DNA of 64,000 bases from Proales similis (lineage: Eukaryota > Rotifera > Eurotatoria > Ploima > Proalidae). Shown piece after piece: positions 23,590 through 33,970 of this stretch. Within the stretch, counting starts at the first letter, position 1; every line of letters begins with the position of its first letter. The DNA lies in contig JAGVRJ010000002.1 in the NCBI GenBank assembly GCA_019059635.1, forward strand, positions 868,001 to 932,000. Direction: 5' to 3'. Position numbers and translations under genes: made by a program. The notes under the pieces were generated by a model, which saw only the letters and a list, made by a program, of their open reading frames with translations, made no database searches and was not told the origin of the DNA.

Positions 23590-24426
23590 ATGGCTGGCAA
23601 TGATCTGTTGAAGCGCTATCGCGAAGCGCCCATCGTGCCATATTTGTCTCAGAGATGGAAGAATCTGCTGGAAACGGACGAGAATTATCCGAACGGCAAA
23701 AAGCTCTCGATTCATGGCAAAGACCTAAAGACTATTGATAGAGACATATTCAAGATAAACATCAAGCTCACCCATCTTGAGCTCTCGCCCGATTACCAGT
23801 CTTGCTTGAACTATGGGCTTGATTCAGTGCCGCGAGATATCGGCAATCTAATGCACTTGCGAGAGCTCAAATTGGACACAAATCATTTGTCTGAGCTGCC
23901 TGCTGAAATATGCCGCCTGACCAACTTGAAGCGACTCGGCTTGAGCAACAACTTTCTGAAGCAGCTGCCGACGAGCTTGAGCCAACTGGCTAAATTAGAG
24001 AGTCTACAATTATCGAACAACTCGTTCACTCAGGTGCCGACTTGCATCGGCTCGATGCAGGCGCTTCAGTTTCTTGACCTCACCTCCAACAAAATAAGTC
24101 GACTCGATCCGTCAATGTCTCGACTAGCAGACACACTGGTATTCCTTTCAGTCTACGACAATCAAATTGACCGAATTGAGCCGTGGATAGAGCGCTTTAC
24201 AAAGCTCGAAACCTTCTGGTTCGGCAGGAACAAGATAAGAGAAGTGCCGATCGAGATGACGTCGTTGAACAAACTCGACTGGGAAAACAATTACATTTCG
24301 ACAATACTTGACTCGAATCCCATGCAGAGACCACCAATCTCTGTTTGTAGACAAGGACTCAAACACATTGCCAGTTGGTACGAAAATCAAGGCCGAGATG
24401 GCGATCGAAATTATAACGAAATTTGA
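23590..24426 (+). CDS. Leucine-rich-repeat protein, Shoc2/LRRC family type
   Basis: A single exon of 278 residues. Seven or so LRRs of the 23-residue class run from about 60 to 235 (for example LRELKLDTNHLSELPAEICR, then LKRLGLSNNFLKQLP). A capping element of the type NPMQRPP..V..QGL..I..WY follows. No signal or membrane segment is seen, so it is probably cytosolic. This short LRR-only build fits scaffold-like proteins such as LRRC30/LRRC18; I cannot choose between them. Its stop is 44 bp from the stop of the convergent Nudix gene, and its own AATAAA lies inside that gap. Confidence 0.85.
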   Translation: MAGNDLLKRYREAPIVPYLSQRWKNLLETDENYPNGKKLSIHGKDLKTIDRDIFKINIKLTHLELSPDYQSCLNYGLDSVPRDIGNLMHLRELKLDTNHLSELPAEICRLTNLKRLGLSNNFLKQLPTSLSQLAKLESLQLSNNSFTQVPTCIGSMQALQFLDLTSNKISRLDPSMSRLADTLVFLSVYDNQIDRIEPWIERFTKLETFWFGRNKIREVPIEMTSLNKLDWENNYISTILDSNPMQRPPISVCRQGLKHIASWYENQGRDGDRNYNEI

Positions 24427-24470
24427 GGCAATCTCGAAAAAAAACAGAATAAAGCGAAACGCCCTTTTAT

Positions 24471-25496
24471 TCAGTAATTCATTTGAATCTGAGGGAGAAA
24501 ATATGGCTCCAATATGTTCCTATTGATTTCTGCTCTGATTGAGTCATGACTTAACGTAATCCATTCGAATGGTTCAATTGCCGGTTGATTGCGCTCTATC
24601 GCTATCAAGTAGACAACCATGATTCCGTAGCTTGACTGGTCCGAGCCGTCGTACATCACCTCCAGCAAGCCTTTATTCTCGTAGTTCATGGTCTGACTAA
24701 AGCATTGTTTGAAGACTATCTTCTCAAGTAAATAGCTGATTGAATGCTGTGCGATTTTGGACTGCAAGACCGGATTAACGACCACGGACGGAAGACGGTA
24801 CTCGCCTGTCTGCTTTGTAAATAAAATCGAGCCGATTGTCGAATTGGTTATGACGTAGCCAAAATTCAATGATTTGATCGGAATTGATGCCGGAAGGTTA
24901 AAATTGAATTTGGCCCGGTACGATTCAAGCTCGCCCGAGTGGAATGAGTTTAGGCCAAAGTGTTTGTAAAATCGCAAGGCGGTATGAACAACCGGAATGA
25001 AATCTTTGCTCCGCAACGTGCTCAGGAATGACGCATCGTCCATTTTGTTCACATTAAACCATCCGGCTTGGATCGACTCCGAGTCGGCCTGGTCGGGTGT
25101 TTTCAGTCTACCGCCAACGATGCGGGCAATGAACGTAAACCGTTGCCACATTCCGGTGCGAGTAACTTCCACAAAACAGATGGCAAGCGGCTCGATATCG
25201 AATCCGGCCTCTTCTTTGGCTTCTCGTTTGGCAGCTTCGACCAGGTTTTCGCCCGGTTCTGTTCTGCCCGCTGGCAAGTACCACAGACCTCTGCATGCTT
25301 TCTTCGCCTCCTGGACAAGACAAACTTGCTCGTTCTCGTTGATTAGAACTATGTTCACAATATAAGCCACGTTTTGCTTGCATACGGGTGAGAACTGTGT
25401 TTGCGCTTCTGGATTCAATTGCTCAAAGTGTGTTGGATCCATGAGGCAAATTGACCGGGACGTGAGATGGCGCTCAAGATTTCCTAAAGCCTCCAT
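24471..25496 (-). CDS. NUDT18: Nudix hydrolase, NUDT18 (MTH3) type
   Basis: A single exon of 341 residues. The Nudix box is perfect (G77 to F99: GRTEPGENLVEAAKREAKEE then AGF) and sits in a domain of about 40-180. The approximately 150-residue C-terminal extension matches the NUDT18 layout better than that of MTH1. Family enzymes hydrolyse oxidised guanine and other nucleoside diphosphates, cleaning the nucleotide pool. The stop codon TGA overlaps an AATAAA on the coding strand (24465-24470), so the 3' UTR must be very short or another signal is used. The gene converges with the LRR gene. Confidence 0.9.
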   Translation of the reverse strand: MEALGNLERHLTSRSICLMDPTHFEQLNPEAQTQFSPVCKQNVAYIVNIVLINENEQVCLVQEAKKACRGLWYLPAGRTEPGENLVEAAKREAKEEAGFDIEPLAICFVEVTRTGMWQRFTFIARIVGGRLKTPDQADSESIQAGWFNVNKMDDASFLSTLRSKDFIPVVHTALRFYKHFGLNSFHSGELESYRAKFNFNLPASIPIKSLNFGYVITNSTIGSILFTKQTGEYRLPSVVVNPVLQSKIAQHSISYLLEKIVFKQCFSQTMNYENKGLLEVMYDGSDQSSYGIMVVYLIAIERNQPAIEPFEWITLSHDSIRAEINRNILEPYFLPQIQMNY

Positions 25497-25744
25497 AGCC
25501 TTTGCAAGAGCAAAGTCAGATTTACGCTTGTTTTTCTGTGCTCATTGACGCCAAACGACTGGCCATCAATCCGACGATAAAAACAAGACTAAAGTTCGAG
25601 AAAAGAAGGCTAGCGAGAGTTTATTCTGGTTTTAAAGTAGAAAGTTGAAGAGTAAAAAATAACAAAAAAACAAGGAAAGTTAGAAACCGAGAAAATATAA
25701 CAGAAACGGTGAGTCGAGCCGACAGCAAATCGGGTCAGCAGGTT

Positions 25745-27798
25745 TCAGTCGATGAATTCAATGTCGCTTCGATTCTGGCTTTCTAATATGCTCGAGCAGA
25801 TGCGTATGATTTTAAGAGCAGAGAGCTCTCGCTCGTAGTCATTGGCGCCCGGAAAAGCGTACAGCATCGGAAGAAAGTAGATCTTTTGAAGACTCTTCAG
25901 ACCACTGAATGAGAACAGAAGGTCCATAATCTCGTGCACCTTGGGCGGTGTGAAGCTTTGTACGTAGATCATTTTTAGCTGACTGAACTGGCACTCGTCG
26001 TTTAGAAACACCGTTCTGACCAGAGTCTGGCAGATTGCCTCTATCGGAATCTGACAGTAGGATATTGAGAGGCAGTTCAGCAGATTGCAGTTGGATATTA
26101 TGCCAAATATCACCGAGTAGACTTGATTGAAGTCGTTCATGCTCAAGTTGAGTTCTTTGCAGCTCTTGAGGCACTTGAGCATGGTGCCGGTGTTTAGAAA
26201 GGCGACGTCGCTCGCCTCCAAACGGCAGTCTTGTAAGTTTAGATATTCGATTGGCTGACTGAAGCCTTTGAACAGCGCGTGCAGGCGAGAACGGAGAAAG
26301 TTGAACGATAAGTCTATTCGCTTGAGCCTTGGGCTAGTTCGAAAGAAACGATTCACTCGGCTGCAGACTTGAGCTGTTTGTTCGGTGGTGTAACTTGAAA
26401 TTTGAAATTAAAACGAGCGTTTACAACCAGCTCCGAGTCAAAGTTGTTTTACTTGGATGGATAAAAGTTGAGAACGCGAATCAAACTAAGGCCAACCAGA
26501 TTTGTGAACTGATCGAGCACTCCACATAGTGCCAATATATCCTCTGGTGTTTCGATCATAAACAGATCTTTAATGCAAAGATGAGTCAAATACTTGAAGA
26601 TGAAGCGTTTTAGTCACATTCGACAGTCGATCACGAGGCTTCTGAGATTTACCTTTGGATTGACCAATGAAGACAAGCTGTAGTTTTTGAACGAGTATTC
26701 GCTCTCCTGGAACCCATAGGAGCACCAAACTTTCCTGGTGCAAAATCTAAACGGCGTGTAATGCTGCAACGCCAGTCCCAAGGTCACGTCCTCACAGTTT
26801 AGATGACAGTCGATAATCAAATGCTTCTCCTCTGTACAGAAGAGAAATTCAAGATTGCTGAGTGCAGCAGGGCGCGAGTGAGCTTGACTGACCGTAATTG
26901 ATCTCATGCTGGATGAGCCGATCGTATTCCTGATAGATTTCGTTGAAATTGTCCAAATAGCGAACAAGTGAGTTTCGCTCAAAGTCTAATCGTGAAAAGG
27001 TGTTCAAGCAAGAGCAACGACAATTGGTTTCAAATGCGTTTTACTTACGGCACGCGTATTTGATTCGCTCGCTTATTCTTTCGAAAGTTCGATTCTCCGG
27101 CTTGAACCACAAGAGTGAAAGATGTGAAATTTCTCGAGTCAATCGCAAGTCTAAGGGACAAATGAACCGAAATAAGTCGAGAAATTGATTATGAGATGAA
27201 GCCAAAGCTACCCTTGTGAAAGCCGGTGAAGTCAATTACTCTGAGACGCGAGCAAGACCTGGATATGAGCAGACCCAGTAAAACGTAGTCGAGAATGGTC
27301 GGGCCACTGCTGAACAAAGGCTTCGATAAGATATCTTGGCTTATGATCTCGCTTGAGATTATTTCGCTCAGTTTGAGATTTCGATTGGGCCAGATTGAGA
27401 TTAGATGCGCAATGAGACTGAACTCGCCGAACAAAACGGCTTCGCGAAAGACCAGCGTGAACACGTTGGAAGAGACGTTGCTCTCGTCCAGGGCCTTGAG
27501 AAGCCGATCTTCGTTCACGATTTTGTTCACGCAGAGCATCAGCAAAGATCTGAACGAAAGAAATGGTTCAGTTGACTCGAATCGGCGGGTTATCGCTAGC
27601 TGCTCACCTGGGCGATGCGATCGGCTTGCCTGTCTTTTCGTCGTATGCCAACTGACGGCTGCCCTTCTCACTCATGCATAGAGTGTACACCTGATTTTGT
27701 GCCGTCATTCGAAGTGGCCTCATTTGCTCATACTTGTTATGAAAGTGAAAGTTGACTTGATCGTAGTCGTCGATGTCGGCGAAACTGTTCATGGACAT
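25745..27798 (-). CDS. LRRC14: LRRC14/PRAME-type leucine-rich-repeat protein
   Basis: Seven exons: 27798-27608, 27549-27212, 27150-27049, 26985-26893, 26831-26653, 26592-26453 and 26393-25745; all introns are 58-63 bp and all phases agree, giving 563 residues. The N-terminal helical part (SLLMLCVNKIV..LVFREAVLF) and the sentence-like LRVIDFTGF match LRRC14. The C-terminal half has PRAME-type LRRs (RIDLSFNFLRS, YLNLQDCRLEASDVAFL, ELNLSMNDF). Vertebrate LRRC14 regulates NF-kB signalling and PRAME proteins are Cullin-2 substrate receptors; here the role is inferred only from family. The first 60 residues have no match I recognise. Confidence 0.85.
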
Positions 27799-29425
27799 TT
27801 TGCTTCCTATTCTGCTTTTTATCTCTGCGCTTCAGTCAAACATTGTGTCTAAAAGCAAGAAGCATGAATCGAAAAGATGAAAAGTTATTCATTTAAATTA
27901 TTGAGCTCTGAGAGCTTGCTTGAGCAGTAGGATGAGGCTGTTGCATGCATCCAAGCAGCAATTTATTTTCATCGCCGTTCTGTTTAAAATAAATTTTCTG
28001 CTCGTCTATAATCACTTGGAATTATGCAAATTACTTTTAGAATCCAGGCCGATTGGCCTTTGCTTCCCATCATACACCCATCTATGCAAGCATTCGTTCG
28101 TTCATCCAGCCTGTGAGGGGAAAAGAAGCGCAGCTCGAAGCAAATAAACTTATCTGGCGTCTTGGCAAGCATAATATACGCCGATCAGAATAAGCCATTA
28201 GTCCAAATGGTGATTGAGGCCAAACCACCGTCCGCAGTTTAATCACCCAGAGCCAAATTTTTTTAATCAGAAGTCGGTGCCCGACGGAACATATTGTCGC
28301 GAGCGATGAAAAGCACGTAAATTTCGATTAGTTTACAACCATACAATCTAATTTAGCGCACACCCGGTCACTCATGCAATTATTATGCGTTGGCAACTAA
28401 GGAGGGAGAGAGAGAGATTTTGCACTGCGGCTATTCATTGCCTGCCTGCCGCTGCTAACACTGCCGCATCCGTCGGCACTTGACCGCCCAATTCACAAAC
28501 TCGCCTGAATCATCAATTATTTCAAACAACCTGATTCATGTAAATGCGACGCCATAAATGCGTTTCGGAAGACGAGTCTGGGAAAAAAATCATTAAGTTG
28601 TCCTCGGCTTTGGCAGTCTGATGATTGTGAGCTTAGAATAGCAGGACGAGAATAGGCGATTGCCTAGCTACGGAAAAAAAACCGACGTAATTTGATAGTT
28701 TGCCAGATGACGATGCATTCGACGAAAGAAAAGAGAACCAAGACGGCGGAGAAAACAAGAGAAGAGAGACTGACTTGCATCGCAAATATTGTTGCGATGA
28801 AGAAAAGCTTTCAAACGGCACATAAACACAACGCACCTAACACCAAGAGAGATATTGGACCAGATTCGAGCTATTATGCACATTCAAGCAGCAAGCTTGT
28901 GCATAAGAGAATAAATGCGCGAAAGAATGAAAGAAAAAAAAAAGAAAGAAAGAAGGCAGCTGATATTTGAACATGGTTGTAGTGGTCTCGTATCGTGTTG
29001 ACGCTCGCTCTATTGTCGGCGAGACCGAGGTGAGAAGTGTCAGATACTTGAGAGCGTCGAGCGACTTGACATTGATAATCGATGCTCTATATTTAATCCA
29101 CTCTTGATAATTGCGTTTTGGTGATCATGCACGCAAACTGAAGTGGTCGTGTTGTCCACTGCCGCTCTTGCTCGCTCAAGTGCCCGCTTCAATACTCGAA
29201 ATTATTACTCAGACGAATGACGAGTACATTTCGAATCGAACTGCGCATAGAAAAGGCCAATTAAGGCTTTTGACATTTAGCAATTTTCTCTCTTCGTTTT
29301 TGATTTTATTCGCGTGTTCACTTCAAATGCGAGAATCAACTCGCTGCTTATTTCATTCTTCTAGACCGTTTGTCTGTCTATTTTGAGAAAGGGTGGAAAA
29401 AAGAGCGACAGGGCAAGCTGGCCAT
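27799..29425. other. Intergenic region, LRRC14 promoter side
   Basis: A 1.6-kb gap. It contains the LRRC14 upstream region and the 3' UTR of the tektin gene. Purine-rich low-complexity DNA is at 28920-28960. Short frames at 28668-28970 on both strands are composition artefacts. No RNA gene was recognised. Confidence 0.5.
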
Positions 29426-30989
29426 TTAGCTATTGTAGCCAAGTAGACGGTTCACGCTCGGATATGAGTTTCTGACCGGCAGGCATTTATCACGGTCGGT
29501 GTAGAGCGATTTGGCTTTCATGGCAATCTCCTTTTCAAGCAGCATTCGATCATCGCTCAGCTTGTTCAAGTTCTCTTCGGCGTCCTTGAGCCGTCTGGTG
29601 AGCGCGTCCACAGACTGGGAAATTTCAAGCACTTCATTGACCAGCTGAGTGTGGGCCGGGTCACGGCACAGCTCAATGCCTGGTCGAGCTTTTCGATCGT
29701 TCAGTCGAGTCTGGGCCACTTTCATCGGCGCCTCCTTGTCCCTTATCGCCTTTTTCAATCTGATTATGTTTTCTTCTTGTCTGGCGATTTCGTCCAATGT
29801 CTTGGTAGCAGAAAAATTAATTTCAGAACGAAGCCACACGCGTCTGAGCTGGTTACATTTTCGAGCTGATTTTCCATTTTGGCTTTGGCTCCGGCCATCT
29901 CCTCGATGCGACGAGCGAACGCATTTTCGACCCGATCGGCCTGTTCACGCATGTCTTTGGCAGTGTCGTGCAAAATGTTGTTGATCAGCTCTCTCATTTG
30001 AATTGAGGCCATTCGTTCGTTCTCGGCCGCAACCACGATGTCGTGCGAGTTCTGCGCCCATGATTCAGGAGTCGATTGCCTTGAAACAAGTCAAACTTAG
30101 ATTGAGCAGACAGAGCTGGTCTTACACTGTAGCCAACTTACACTTCCTGGTAACGAGCCGCGCCCGGATAGTACATGATGTCTACATCAGTGTTCTTGCG
30201 ACTCCAGGCTTTACGATCGGCTCGAGCGGCCTCGTACTTGTTGCTCCAGTCATGCTCCAAGTTGTGCTTGGCATTGCGGTTGGCCTTGATTTGCTGTTCA
30301 GCTTCGTCAATAGTTCGTCTGAGCAAATGTTGAACGTTGTTTATCAAGTCGATCTCTTTTCTCAGCTGAATTTCAACGTCGTCAACTACTCGGTCGACTC
30401 CGTATCGGTGCAGCTCGCGGCTGTTCAAGGTGTCTGAAGCGATGTGCAGTGGCGAGGTGGTAGCGTCAAGAGCTCGCTGCATTCGGCGCTTTTCTTTCAC
30501 CAGCAGATCAGTCTCCTCGATCATGTCTTCGATCTCGCGCTGGAGCTCGGTCTTCCAAAAGCTGACATCATGAAGCCTTTCCGAAAGCCGCTTGGTGCTC
30601 AACGCCTGAGTGCGATGCGCGGTGGCCTCTGTTTCTTTCGACGTCTTGTCTGACTCCCAGCGATTTTGCTCTGAAACATTGCGATCAGAGAAGGCTTGAT
30701 AGTACTTGGCGTAGTTGTTTTGATGCCACTCGCTTGGATTGTACTTGTTTGTTCGAAAGCCGACGTTCGAAACGCCCTGGTCTGGACCGACGTTTACACT
30801 CACCATCGGATCGTATTCGGTCTTGTTGTTGTTTATCGACTGATAGGTCGTGTAGCCTGGATAGTAACCAGGGAAGTAGGCTTCACTAGGAGCGGTCGCG
30901 TCGCCACTGAATACGTTCGTCGAGCGAAGGGCTGGAGTCGGCGGACCGGCCTCTCTTAGACGCGGAAGAAATGCTGCGCTGGTCGACAT
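29426..30989 (-). CDS. TEKT3: Tektin (tektin-3/5 type)
   Basis: Exons 30989-30142, 30079-29857 and 29800-29426 give 481 residues. Tektins are coiled-coil filament proteins inside ciliary and flagellar doublet microtubules. The tektin nonapeptide appears as RPGIELCRD (consensus RPNVELCRD), near residue 396. The N-terminal W(K/H).. motif (PSEWHQNNYAKYY), the LxExxF-like repeats SERLHDVSFWKTEL and the ending KAKSLYTDRDKC..SYP.. fit tektin-3 best among tektins. The start is the ATG at 30989; an acceptor-like TTTTTCAAG ends at 31012 just before it. Its presence shows the organism makes motile cilia or flagellated sperm. Confidence 0.95.
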
Positions 30990-31126
30990 TGCTTTTTCCA
31001 AAACGCTTATTCTTGAAAAAAAGTTTTATTTCTGTTGTTGCAAGTTGAATATATTGTCACCAAGCGATGAGCGCACACGAAACAATAGAGCGAACGAATA
31101 TACGCTACCAAGAACTAACCGCTCAA

Positions 31127-31146
31127 CACACACACACACACACACA
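31127..31146. repeat. (CA)10 microsatellite
   Basis: Ten CA units between the tektin gene and the 3' end of FBXL4 copy 1. Non-coding. Confidence 0.9.
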
Positions 31147-31286
31147 ACGGTCCCGTTCCTAGGCAACTTGAACAAAATCAAATGGCATAATTTTGCATAA
31201 CTGCATCCAAGCAGGGCACGAGCATTTATTTCTGAAACTTGCGAGAATTACAAACTAAATGTACGAAGACGAGCATTCCATGACGC

Positions 31287-33405
31287 TCAGGCAAAACTCC
31301 TCTTGATTGAGCAGTGTTGATACGAATCGCGAAGCGAATGCCACTCTTGAATGCTGATCTGGTTGCAAAAGGAAATGTCGAAAAATCGAAGAGTTGTTAC
31401 TTTCCTCAACACTCTGCCGAATGAATAAGAATTCTGGCTGAATTAATCGCTTTTTTTCTAATTATCGTTAACTTACAACTCAACGGTTTGAAAGGAAACG
31501 GACGGCGAACCCAAAATGTCCAGCTGTTCGAGATGCTTGGCATTTTTGGAAATTGATTCGAGAGTTTCATTCGTGACTCTATTTTTCCCAAATCAAAATG
31601 AATTCGAAAAGAATTTGATGAGAGAGTTTCATACCTCAAAGAAGTTAGAAACAACTTTCTTAAATGAACCGAGTTTTTGACGATTTTCTCCACTGCGATC
31701 AGGACGGGAACTTTCTTGCACCATCCCAAGTCGAGTTCTATTAAATTGAGGCATTTATCAGCCAGATAAGACACGCCTCGACTTGTGAGCGATTGAGCCC
31801 TCCAAAAGTCAAGTGACTCAATGGTTGGATTATGATTTGCAATTGTTAAGGCTATCTGGTCAAAGTCTGCTATATTCTCGCAAGAGCCCATATTTAAATG
31901 CTTCAATTTCAAACATCGTTCGACAATAAGGATTAGAGCAGAGTCTGGGATAAGGGTTCGATAGAGATCTAATAGTCGTAGATTCGTTAACTCGGCCAAA
32001 TGTTCGAAATCTTGACCAGCTATCGATCGGCAAGAGCTCAAGCTCAGCTCTTCTAGTTGGCTGCAGCTCACACTCAGCACTCGGAGTGCCTCGCCATCAA
32101 CGAACTGGCAGCAGTCCAGTTTCAAAACGCTCAGCTCCGAGCAAGACGTCGACAGTAAACTAGACCAGAACTGAGTGAGTGCCTGGGGACGAGCAGCCAA
32201 CTGCTTTGTTCGACTCACCTCCTCAACGGTCGACTGGACGGGAACTTGGTCCAGGCCAGATTGAGCTGCTGGTAAATGATGGGCATTGAAGTGAACGTGT
32301 CCAACGCCTGCTCGTTCAGCTGATGCCAGTAAGCTTGTAGATCAAGGATTCGCAGTCGATCGCATTTTTTGCACAAATCGCTCAATCTCTGACAGGTTGC
32401 TTTTAATGACATTATGGATTTCAAGTCCAAATGTTCGATAATCTTGTACAGAATTTCGGACGGCAGCTCATCCAAATTAATTCGTCTATCTTCATCAAAA
32501 CCACCTGATTCGTTTTTATATGGTTCGGGTGCTTTTTCGCTTTGTTGTTGGTGCTCTTCCGGGATATCTAGTAAAACCTGACGTGCTAATGAACGAATCG
32601 CGCTATCGCCTAAAGAACAGCCCCTGACTTCCACGGCATCTGCCTCGTAGTAATATTCCAAGCACGAGTGCTCGAACTCAAGCCGAATCCGATCGCTGTA
32701 CACTCCCTTCCTGGTCAGATTCGGCGCGAATGCTTGTGAGCACGGTGGACACTTCGCTCTCTTCCGGGCCTTTTCGTTCAAGTCCATTCCCTCTTGGTCG
32801 AATATTGACCACAGCTGAAGCCATCGCTCGCTCAGGTAATCAAACGCGAATATGGCCACCACTGCGCCCGGATTGTAGGTCTCGTAGACGACAACCGACT
32901 CGATCGACAGCTTCTCTCTCATCTCCACTTCTGTTGGAGGCCAAGTGGGTAAGCGGAGCGATTTTTACCTGATAAATGCAGACGCCATAAATACCTACAA
33001 AGTCCTGGCTGATGAATTTCGGACTGCAGGGCTGGCGAGGAAGCTGGATTGAGTAAGGTGAACTAGACCACCACGGACCGTATGTTCGCTTTATTTTTTA
33101 AAGGTTTTCATTTATTTTAAAGGCAAAGAGAGGAGGAAAATTACAAGGACTGCACATTCTGAGTTGTCGCCATAGTTTGGATAAAAGCAAGGTTGGCCAA
33201 TCAGTTGAGTCAAAGAGTAAAGACCTTCCCCTCTTCCATATTGTGAAGAAAATCCGAGAATCGAGCTTATAAACAGCTGTTTATCTTTTTCCATCGGAGT
33301 GGAGTCTTCACGCCGAAATTCCAGTTGAATTAAACTTGGAAATTTTTTTTGACTTGATGGAGCAAAGACTCGAGTTAGAACCTTGAAAAAGTTGCACATA
33401 GACAT
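31287..33405 (-). CDS. FBXL4: F-box/LRR protein FBXL4, copy 1
   Basis: Six exons: 33405-33145, 33088-32995, 32930-32219, 32159-31635, 31578-31477 and 31437-31287; phases agree, 614 residues. FBXL4 is a mitochondrial F-box protein of an SCF ubiquitin ligase that restrains mitophagy. It shows the discoidin-like N-terminal part (FSSQYGRGEG, RTYGPWW, VVVYETYNPGAVV), an F-box near 268-305 (LDELPSEILYKIIEHLDL) and LRRs. It ends IKRSFA, like the conserved FBXL4 tail. The first 33 residues are basic and Ser/Phe-rich, a possible mitochondrial presequence. The last two introns (56 and 39 bp) are absent from copy 2. Two segments are about 99% identical to copy 2 while the rest is diverged. Confidence 0.92.
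32029..32361 (-). repeat. Inverted near-identical block 2, arm in FBXL4 copy 1
   Basis: This 333-bp block matches 39453-39785 on the opposite strand with 4 mismatches and no gaps. It spans the end of exon 3, the whole 59-bp intron 3 and 131 bp of exon 4. Identity stops abruptly at both ends. Confidence 0.93.
32621..33090 (-). repeat. Inverted near-identical block 1, arm in FBXL4 copy 1
   Basis: This 470-bp block matches 38727-39196 on the opposite strand with 4 mismatches and no gaps. It begins at the AG of the exon 2 acceptor and runs through exon 2, the 64-bp intron 2 and 310 bp of exon 3. The intron is as conserved as the exons. Confidence 0.94.
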
Positions 33406-33970
33406 ATAATTAAGTATAAAACAGCAACTGTCTGGGCGCCCTAGACGACTTCAAGTCTCAAGATATTTTATGCTAATTTCTAAACAAAATATTACGCAAT
33501 AAAGATTTGAAAGTTTTTAAATCTTGTCGGATAATTTCTGAGATAACTCAATAAATTGGAAAGATGGTAAATCAGCAATTCAAAACTTCATCACTAAGAA
33601 CCTTCCAAAAATGAGCTTTTTCGAGTCTGAGATGTTATTTTTTCGCTTGACTCGACTCTTCTTTATCATATTTTTTCACATCTTTGATTCGATTCTATCA
33701 ATTAGTAAACAAACGTTTTTTTCCATAAAAAGCAAGGCCAAATCTATTTGACATGAAAGGTTAAGACTTTGATTTTATTTATCTGAGTCAGAGTGGCTAT
33801 GACTTTTTCATTTCATTTTATGCTGAGATAAGAATTTCCATTTAAGGAGCATAAATAAAAGCGTTTGAGACGTAATCTCATCATAATTTGGGTTTTGATG
33901 AATGTATAAACGGCGATAGCTAGACTTGAAACATCACATTCAGTCTGAGTTAATTCATAATATTCAAAAA
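33406..33970. other. Divergent intergenic region, FBXL4 copy 1 and P450 A
   Basis: An AT-rich 565-bp gap between divergent genes, expected to hold both promoters. No coding sequence or repeat was recognised. Confidence 0.5.

Noticed and set aside
26614-26982. Single-frame reading through LRRC14 introns 4 and 5
   Set aside because: Introns 4 and 5 happen to be partly open in frame, but splicing at the 60-61 bp sites restores the continuous LRRC14 alignment.
28668-28970. Overlapping Lys/Arg-rich and Ser/Phe-rich frames on both strands
   Set aside because: They come from purine-rich low-complexity DNA; no splice or homology support.
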